From NCBI GenBank assembly GCA_036563805.1, contig DATCLS010000007.1, forward strand, positions 24,657 to 88,656: DNA of 64,000 nucleotides. Direction: 5' to 3'. Below, in pieces: positions 59,099-64,000 of this stretch. Source of the DNA: DATCLS01 sp036563805 (GTDB lineage Bacteria > Actinomycetota > Acidimicrobiia > Acidimicrobiales > VFJN01). The notes beneath the pieces were generated by a model. The model saw only the letters and a program-made list of their open reading frames with translations. It did not search any database and was not told where the DNA came from. The position numbers and the translations under genes were made by a program. Position 1 is the first letter of the stretch; every line of letters begins with the position of its first letter.

Positions 59099-60211
59099 AT
59101 GCGCACGCTTGTCGTCGGGGGCACGGGGCCGACGGGCCCCCACATCGTGCGGGGCCTGCTGGAGCGGGGTCACGACGTGACCGTGTTCCACCGGGGCGTG
59201 CACGAGTCGCCGGACCTCGACGACGTCGAGCACGTCCACGGCGACCCCCACTTCCGGGAGTCGATCGACGCCGCGCTCGGCGACCGCACGTTCGACGTGG
59301 TCCTGGCCATGTACGGGCGGGTCAAGCACCTCGCCCCGGCGCTGGCCGGGCGGTGCGGGCAGTTCGTGAGCATCGGCGGTGTGCCGGTCTACCGGGGCTA
59401 CTTCCCCCGGCCGGGCGTCGCGCCCCTGCCGGTCCCGGTGACCGAGGACCACCCGGTCGTGCGCGACGCCGACGGCGACCCGGCGCTCCGGTTCTCGAGC
59501 CGCCTGGCCGAGGCCGAGGACGCCGTGTTCGCCGCCCATCCCCAGGGCACCGTGTTCCGTTTCCCGATGATCTACGGGCCGAACAACGCCCGGCCCCACG
59601 AGTGGTCGGTCGTGCGCCGCGTGCGCGACGGCCGGCCGCACATGATCCTCCCCGACGGCGGGCTCCAGGTGATCAGCCGGTGCGCCGCCCGCAACGCCGC
59701 CGCCTGCGTGCTCGCCGCCGTCGACCGGCCCGACGCCGCCGCCGGCCAGATCTACAACTGCGGCGACCCGACCCAGTGGTCGCTGCGGGACTGGGCGGCG
59801 GCGATCGTGGCCCTCCTCGGCGCCGAGATGGAGCTGGTCGCCATCCCCGGCGACATCGCCGTCGAGGCCGCGTCCACGCTGCTGCCGCTGGCCAACACGA
59901 CCGCCCCGCACTGCATCGTCAGCACCGAGAAGGCCGAGCGCGAGCTGGGCTACCGGCCGGTGGTGGAGCCGATGGCGGCGCTGGAGGAGGTCGTCCGCTG
60001 GTACGACACCCTGGGGCCCGACGCCGACCCCGGGGCCAGCCCGTCGCTCACCGACCGGTTCGACTACGCCGCCGAGGACGCCCTCATCGCCGAGTACCGC
60101 ACGGCCGCCCGCCGCCTCGCCTACGCGGTCGAGCAGCACCCCGCCCCGCCGGTCCACTCCATGCCCCATCCCAGGACCCCCGGCGCCGCCACCGACCACC
60201 GGGGGCGCTGA
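59099..60211 (+). CDS. NAD-dependent epimerase/dehydratase-like protein
   Basis: This 370-residue extended-SDR protein opens with the Rossmann motif VVGGTGPTGPHIVRGLLERG (GxxGxxG), has DVTVFHRG after strand 2, and ends with the STEKAERELGYRPVVEPMAA segment found in epimerases. The active-site YxxxK is not evident: the equivalent region reads SRLAEAEDAVFAA, as in the isoflavone-reductase/CSP41-like group. The function is therefore uncertain. TAGTCT (59085-59090) lies 8 nt before the ATG, with TTGCGT further upstream, suggesting a leaderless mRNA. Confidence 0.82.
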   Translation: MRTLVVGGTGPTGPHIVRGLLERGHDVTVFHRGVHESPDLDDVEHVHGDPHFRESIDAALGDRTFDVVLAMYGRVKHLAPALAGRCGQFVSIGGVPVYRGYFPRPGVAPLPVPVTEDHPVVRDADGDPALRFSSRLAEAEDAVFAAHPQGTVFRFPMIYGPNNARPHEWSVVRRVRDGRPHMILPDGGLQVISRCAARNAAACVLAAVDRPDAAAGQIYNCGDPTQWSLRDWAAAIVALLGAEMELVAIPGDIAVEAASTLLPLANTTAPHCIVSTEKAERELGYRPVVEPMAALEEVVRWYDTLGPDADPGASPSLTDRFDYAAEDALIAEYRTAARRLAYAVEQHPAPPVHSMPHPRTPGAATDHRGR

Positions 60212-60240
60212 CCCCTCTCCCGACCGCCGCCCCGCGGACG

Positions 60241-60273
60241 CCCCCGCCCGTGCGGGGCGGACACGGGCAGGGG
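60241..60273. terminator. Hairpin between convergent genes
   Basis: CCCCCGCCCGTG (60241-60252) pairs with 60262-60273 over 12 positions with one mismatch around a 9-nt loop, between the epimerase-like gene and the membrane-protein gene. Confidence 0.6.
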
Positions 60274-60277
60274 GCGG

Positions 60278-61552
60278 TCACTCTCTCCCCGGCCGGGCGA
60301 CGGGCCTCGTCCCGACCCGAGCCGCCCGCCAGACGCCGTCGAGCACCCAGACGGCGACCGCGCCGGCGGTGGCCCGGCCGGGCGCGCCGAGCACGGCGGC
60401 GAGCCCGGCGAGGTTGGCGGCGGCGAGCCCAAGCCACGACCTCGTGGCGGCGAAGCCCTCGCCGAGGCGCTCGTGGCCGCCGCCGCGCAGCATCGGCAGG
60501 AGGTAGGCGAGGGAGCCCCACAGGATCTGGGCGTAGCCGGCGACCACGAGCACGACCAGCCATCTGTCGGCGAAGACGGCCCGGCCCGCGGCCGCGTCGG
60601 CTGCCGCGGCGGCGACGGCGACCGCCCACCAGATGCCACCCGCCCACAGGCCGAGCAGGCGGGGTCCGGCCCAGCGGAGCTGCCGCCGGGTGAGGCTCGG
60701 CAGGGTCGTCAGCGTGGCGCAGATCCCGCCCGCGTAGCCGGCGAGCCCGAGCGCCGCCAGGTCCGGGACCTCGGCGGCCAGCCCCGCCACGGCGGCCCCG
60801 AGCGCGGCCACCTGCCAGCCGAGCGTCAACGCCAGGCGCCGCCGCGTGGCCCGCGGCGACATGCGGGCGCGGCCGACGGTGGCGGCGAAGAAGGGCAGGG
60901 TGCCGCCCACCACGAGGCCGACGAGGCCGAGGAGGTTGACGGTGAGGTGGGCGGCGCGCGCCGCCGCGGGGGGCGCGCCGACGACGAGGGCGATGCCGAG
61001 CCCCACGCCGGCGGCCCCGGCGGCGAGGGCCGCGAAGTAGGCGGCGACGGCCACGTCGAAGCGCCGCTCGACCCCGCGCCGGACCGTCACCACGAGCAGA
61101 ACGGCCAGGAGCACGAGCCCGGCGAGGTACAGGCCGCCCGCGGCGGCGGCACCGTGCGGGACGCCGGCCTCCCGGCCCAAGACGACGCCCGCCGCCCCAA
61201 CCGCGACGCCGGCGCGCTGCACGGCGACCCAGCCGGCGGGCGGCGCAGGCGCGGCCGACCAGGTGACGGTGAGCATCAGGGACACGCCGCTGATGGCGAG
61301 CACGACCCCGCCCGCCAGGAAGAGGTGGAGGGGAAGCCAGCGCGGGCTCCCGCCGGCGGCCGCCAGCGCCGCGGCCAGGACGAAGCCGAGCGCCAGCCGC
61401 AGCGTGGGACGGGTCTGGGCGTGGGAGAGCCGCACGCGGTCGGCGGCGCCCCGGCGAGCGACCCGGGCGTCGGCACGGTGGCGGCGCGACGGACCTCCAC
61501 CCGTCCCGGCTCCGGTGGCCTGCACCCGCGCCGCGGCTGGCGGCCGGGTCAT
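60278..61552 (-). CDS. Polytopic membrane protein of unknown function (possibly NnrS/heme-copper-related)
   Basis: This 424-residue protein has about eleven hydrophobic helices and a basic N-terminus of about 50 residues. His residues lie within or at the ends of helices (PLHLFLAGG; AAHLTVNLLGLVGLVVGG), and LPFFAATVGRARMSPRATRR follows the second of these, a pattern resembling the inner core of NnrS or heme-copper-oxidase-like proteins. This family call is tentative. Its start overlaps the stop of the ACP-like gene (ATGA), so the two are co-translated. The operon is divergent from another large membrane protein across the palindrome at 61918. Confidence 0.6.
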   Translation of the reverse strand: MTRPPAAARVQATGAGTGGGPSRRHRADARVARRGAADRVRLSHAQTRPTLRLALGFVLAAALAAAGGSPRWLPLHLFLAGGVVLAISGVSLMLTVTWSAAPAPPAGWVAVQRAGVAVGAAGVVLGREAGVPHGAAAAGGLYLAGLVLLAVLLVVTVRRGVERRFDVAVAAYFAALAAGAAGVGLGIALVVGAPPAAARAAHLTVNLLGLVGLVVGGTLPFFAATVGRARMSPRATRRRLALTLGWQVAALGAAVAGLAAEVPDLAALGLAGYAGGICATLTTLPSLTRRQLRWAGPRLLGLWAGGIWWAVAVAAAAADAAAGRAVFADRWLVVLVVAGYAQILWGSLAYLLPMLRGGGHERLGEGFAATRSWLGLAAANLAGLAAVLGAPGRATAGAVAVWVLDGVWRAARVGTRPVARPGRE

Positions 61553-61842
61553 CGCCGCAGCGCCTCGTCGAACACCTGGGCGAGCTCGGCGAGCGTGGCG
61601 GGTCGATCGGCGTCCAGGTCGCGCTGGAGGTCGTCGGGATCGACGTCGCCGACCGTCCTCTCGGCGAACTCCTCGACCGCCATGTCCCACAGGCGGAGGA
61701 TCGACAGGTCGTCGTCGAGCCCGATGTCGGCGAGCCGCACCTCGTCCGCCTCGGCGGGGTCGACCTCGACGACGGTGGCGAGGAAGTCGAGCACCGCTCC
61801 GGCGTCGGTGTGCTCGCGATGCTGATGGGTCTCGGCGGGCAT
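61549..61842 (-). CDS. Small acidic protein resembling an acyl carrier protein without the serine
   Basis: This 97-residue, highly acidic protein has a helical pattern like ACPs: AVLDFLATVVEVDPAEADEV, ADIGLDDDLSILRLWDMAVE, EFAERTVGDVDPDDL and ATLAELAQVFDEAL. In ACPs the second helix begins with DSL, whose Ser carries phosphopantetheine; here it reads DDL, so it could not be modified there. It may be a protein-interaction module for the membrane protein with which it overlaps. The fold assignment is by eye and uncertain. Confidence 0.55.
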   Translation of the reverse strand: MPAETHQHREHTDAGAVLDFLATVVEVDPAEADEVRLADIGLDDDLSILRLWDMAVEEFAERTVGDVDPDDLQRDLDADRPATLAELAQVFDEALRR

Positions 61843-61917
61843 CGCTCAACCTCCTCGGGGCATCTGCCAAGGGATCTGCCTGGCGCGCTCCCGCTGTCGA
61901 CGCGCCGACGGCGGAGG

Positions 61918-61951
61918 CATAATTCTTCTAGCCAACACTAGAAGAATTATG
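61918..61951. promoter_or_regulatory. Perfect 14-bp inverted repeat in a divergent promoter
   Basis: CATAATTCTTCTAG (61918-61931) pairs perfectly with 61938-61951 across the spacer CCAACA. It is strikingly AT-rich for this genome and sits between divergent genes (starts 61842 and 61963), the position of a shared operator for a dimeric repressor or activator. Confidence 0.8.
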
Positions 61952-61962
61952 GGAGAGGTCCA

Positions 61963-63405
61963 GTGGCGGCACCGACCCACGCAGCCCCGAGCACACCGGC
62001 CGCAGCTGGTCCGTCCGCCCCCGGTGACTCCGCCCCCGCTGACGGCGCCGCCGTTCCCCCGGCGTCGGTGCCGCTCGGGTTCCTCGCCGCCGCCGGGGTC
62101 GGCCTGGCGGCGTTCGGGCTCGCGGTCTGGCTGGCGGCCGACCGGCTCGTCGACACCCCGACGCATCCGGGCGCGGTGGCGACCGTGCACGTGGGGATGC
62201 TGGCGTTCCTCACGACCGCGGTCCTCGGCGCCCTCCACCAGTTCGCGCCGGTCGTCGGGCGCCGGCCGCTGCGGTCGGTGGCGGCCGCCCGGGTGACCCT
62301 CGCCGGCATGGTCGCCACGGCATGGCTGCTGCCCTCGGGGTTCGCCCACGGCCCCGAGTCCCTCGTGGCGGCCGGCGGGGCGGTCGGCGCGCTGACGGTG
62401 GCGCTCGCCGCCTGGAACCTGTCCCGTCCGCTCGCGTCTCCCGACGGCGGACTGCCCGTCGCCGGCCTGCGCCTGTCGGTCGGGTTCCTGGTGGCGACCG
62501 TCGCCTTCGGGGTCGTCTACGCCTTCGATCGCCAAACCGGTTGGTTCCCGCTGCTGCCCCACCGGGTGCTCACCCACGCCCACCTGGGCCTCCTCGGATG
62601 GCTCGGCCTCACCTACGTCGCGGTCGCCGAGAAGCTGTGGCCGATGTTCCTGCTCGCCCATCGGCCCCGAGCGCGGGCCGGTGCGTGGGCGGTCGGGCTC
62701 GTCGCCGCCGGCACCGCCGTCCTCGCCGCCGGGCTGCTCGTCGCCGCCCCGCCGGTGGCGTGGCCCGGGGGCGTGGCCGTCGCGGCCGGGCTCGGCTGCC
62801 ACGTCGCCTCGCTGGTCGGCGCCGTGCGGCACCGGCGCCGCCGGCTCGAGCTGCTCCACGGCTTCCTGTTCGCGTCGACGGCGTTCCTCGCCGGCGCCAT
62901 GGTCCTCGCCGCGGTCGCCGGGCTGGCCGACGTCGGCTTCGCCGTCCGGTCCCGCCTGGTGGCAGCCGAGATCGCCGCGCTCGTGGCCTGGCTCGGCCTG
63001 GCCGTAATCGGCCACGCCCACAAGATCGTCCCCTTCATCGCCTACACCGCGCTGCTCGCCCGCGGCGCCACCACCGGGCCGTACGGCCAGCCCCTGCTGT
63101 TCGCCGACCTGTTCGACCACCGGATCGCCCGCCTCACGCTCGTCGCCGCCGCCGGCGGCTTCGCCGCCACGACCGGGGGCCTGCTCGCGACCTCCGCCGA
63201 GGTGGTGGCCGTCGGGGGCGTCCTGGTGGCGGTCGCCGGCGCGCTCGTGACCGCCAACCTCGGCACCGGTCCCCGCCGGGCGGCGCGCCGCTCACGGCGC
63301 CCGCGGGCCGGCGGCGCGGTCGGCGCGGCGCGGTCGGCACCCTCGCACTCGACACCTCCGCGCTCGACACCTCCGGGAGGACGTCATGACCCGCGATCGA
63401 CGTGA
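61963..63405 (+). CDS. Polytopic membrane protein, heme-copper oxidase subunit I-like or NnrS-like
   Basis: This 480-residue protein has about twelve membrane helices after a Pro/Ala-rich N-terminus. His residues sit in helices at TVHVGMLAFLTTAVLGALHQ, HRVLTHAHLGLLGWLGLTYV and VIGHAHKIVPFIAY, spaced like the heme and metal ligands of heme-copper-oxidase-like or NnrS proteins. This suggests a membrane heme protein linked to nitric oxide or oxygen chemistry, but the family is not certain. GTG 61963 has GGGAGAGG four bases upstream. It overlaps the next gene, a DUF59 protein, by 20 bp. Confidence 0.6.
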   Translation: MAAPTHAAPSTPAAAGPSAPGDSAPADGAAVPPASVPLGFLAAAGVGLAAFGLAVWLAADRLVDTPTHPGAVATVHVGMLAFLTTAVLGALHQFAPVVGRRPLRSVAAARVTLAGMVATAWLLPSGFAHGPESLVAAGGAVGALTVALAAWNLSRPLASPDGGLPVAGLRLSVGFLVATVAFGVVYAFDRQTGWFPLLPHRVLTHAHLGLLGWLGLTYVAVAEKLWPMFLLAHRPRARAGAWAVGLVAAGTAVLAAGLLVAAPPVAWPGGVAVAAGLGCHVASLVGAVRHRRRRLELLHGFLFASTAFLAGAMVLAAVAGLADVGFAVRSRLVAAEIAALVAWLGLAVIGHAHKIVPFIAYTALLARGATTGPYGQPLLFADLFDHRIARLTLVAAAGGFAATTGGLLATSAEVVAVGGVLVAVAGALVTANLGTGPRRAARRSRRPRAGGAVGAARSAPSHSTPPRSTPPGGRHDPRST

Positions 63406-63730
63406 TCGACGACCCACCGACCCGGGGCTCGCCGACCAGGTCCTCGCCGCCCTCCGCACCGTGTGGGACCCCGAGCTCGGCCTCGACATCGTGTCGCTCG
63501 GCCTGGTCTACGACGTGCGAGCCGACGGCGCCGCCGTCGAGGTCGACATGACGCTCACCACCCCGGGCTGCCCCATCTCCGAGCAGCTCCCCGCCCAGGC
63601 CGACGCCGCGGTGCGCGCCGCCGTCCCGGGTGCGGACGTGCGCGTGCGGGTCGTCTGGGATCCGCCGTGGACGCCCGAGCGGCTGTCGCCGGAGGCGCTC
63701 GAACGGCTCGGCGTCGCCCCCCGCCCATGA
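63386..63730 (+). CDS. DUF59/MIP18-family Fe-S cluster assembly protein (SufT/PaaD-like)
   Basis: This 114-residue single-domain protein has the family pattern: VLAALRTVWDPELGLDIVSL, GLVYDVRADG, VDMTLTTPGCPISEQLP with the conserved reactive Cys, and VRVVWDPPWTPERLSPEALE at the end. Such proteins help deliver Fe-S clusters to particular targets (SufT, PaaD, MIP18). It overlaps the membrane protein upstream and the next gene downstream (ATGA), pointing to a specific maturation role in this cluster. GGGAGG precedes the ATG. Confidence 0.9.
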   Translation: MTRDRRDRRPTDPGLADQVLAALRTVWDPELGLDIVSLGLVYDVRADGAAVEVDMTLTTPGCPISEQLPAQADAAVRAAVPGADVRVRVVWDPPWTPERLSPEALERLGVAPRP

Positions 63731-64000
63731 GCGTCGCCGCCCCCGACGTCGACCTGCGGGCGGCCGCTCGGCGCCTGCGCGCCGCCGTCGACCGGGACGA
63801 CGTCGACGGCCTCCACGCCGAGCTCACCCGGCTCCGGACAGCGGTGATGGAGCAGGTCCACGCGGCGCGCCCCTCGGCCGACCCGCCTCCGGCCGACCCG
63901 CCTCCGGCCGACCCGCCTCCGGCCGACCCGCCTCCGGCCGACCCGCCTCCGGCCGACCCGCCTCCGGCCGACCCGCCTCCGGCCGACCCGCCTCCGGCCG
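63727..64000 (+). CDS. Protein of unknown function with PPPAD repeats (3' end outside window)
   Basis: The gene begins at ATG 63727, overlapping the DUF59 stop as ATGA, and stays open to the window edge (91 codons). The first 50 residues are helical (VDLRAAARRLRAAVDRDDVD, then GLHAELTRLRTAVMEQVHAA), reminiscent of part of a hemerythrin-like four-helix bundle, though too short to be sure. The rest is a perfect Pro-Pro-Pro-Ala-Asp repeat that continues out of the window. Confidence 0.65.
   Translation, partial: MSVAAPDVDLRAAARRLRAAVDRDDVDGLHAELTRLRTAVMEQVHAARPSADPPPADPPPADPPPADPPPADPPPADPPPADPPPADPPPA
63881..64000. repeat. 15-bp tandem repeat, at least eight copies
   Basis: ACCCGCCTCCGGCCG repeats eight times without a single change up to the last base of the window. 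The unit keeps the reading frame and encodes PPPAD. The window edge may coincide with a contig end caused by the repeat. Confidence 0.92.

Noticed and set aside
63881..64000. CRISPR or satellite repeat at the end of the window
   Set aside because: The units have no spacers and continue an open reading frame in phase; it is a coding tandem repeat.
1..64000. tRNA, rRNA or mobile-element genes
   Set aside because: I saw no tRNA-like cloverleaf, no rRNA segments, and no transposase, integrase or terminal inverted repeats.

Overview
The window is very GC-rich chromosomal DNA from an actinobacterium. I favour an uncultured or little-studied lineage near Acidimicrobiia or a mycobacterial relative. 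The pointers are a SigC-type ECF sigma factor, adjacent folP2-like and gpgS genes, GTG starts, many genes with a TANNNT box 7-9 nt before the start codon (leaderless mRNA), and large families of GntR/FCD regulators, Zn alcohol dehydrogenases and ACMSD-type amidohydrolases. The taxon is an inference. I see no rRNA, tRNA, CRISPR, insertion sequence or prophage gene.

Layout: (1) 1-6.8 kb: the end of a membrane protein, a YcnI/DUF1775 protein, a divergent anti-sigma/SigC-like pair, helicase HrpB, a LapA-like protein and a GNAT enzyme. (2) 6.8-27.2 kb: a catabolic island with a phosphotransferase, four amidohydrolase-2 proteins, a Zn alcohol dehydrogenase, a class II aldolase, a PhyH dioxygenase, a five-gene Liv ABC importer, a ThDP enzyme, an HD-domain protein with the ligand pattern of PhnZ-type oxygenases, an acyl-CoA ligase, an SDR and two GntR/FCD regulators. 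Near-identical palindromes (AATCTTMTAKAAGATT) sit before the aldolase, livK, CoA ligase and SDR genes, so most of the island looks like one regulon. (3) 27.3-45.5 kb: a universal stress protein, a P450, and two mirror-image modules, each a two-component system plus a MacB-like ABC ATPase/permease pair. Between them lie a frameshifted CoA-transferase and a DUF2207 protein. The second module carries two copies of a GGGGTGGGG-N4-CCCCACCCC palindrome. (4) 45.6-50.2 kb: a small membrane protein, a repeat-tailed GNAT enzyme, folP2-like and gpgS genes, and a PhoX-like protein. (5) 50.3-60.2 kb: phosphoketolase and acetate kinase, a REC-PP2C phosphatase, a ChaB protein, an M23 peptidase, a HAD hydrolase, an SDR and an epimerase-like protein. 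(6) 60.2-64 kb: two polytopic membrane proteins on either side of a perfect 14-bp inverted repeat, an ACP-like protein lacking the usual serine, a DUF59 Fe-S assembly protein, and a gene running off the end in eight 15-bp repeats.

The best candidate for an undescribed system is the 8-27 kb island: import by Liv proteins, oxygenation (PhyH and HD enzymes), CoA activation, C-C bond chemistry (aldolase, ThDP enzyme, amidohydrolase-type decarboxylases or hydrolases) and dehydrogenation, under two paralogous regulators. Its substrate cannot be read from sequence. The second candidate is the 60-64 kb cluster with its strong divergent operator.
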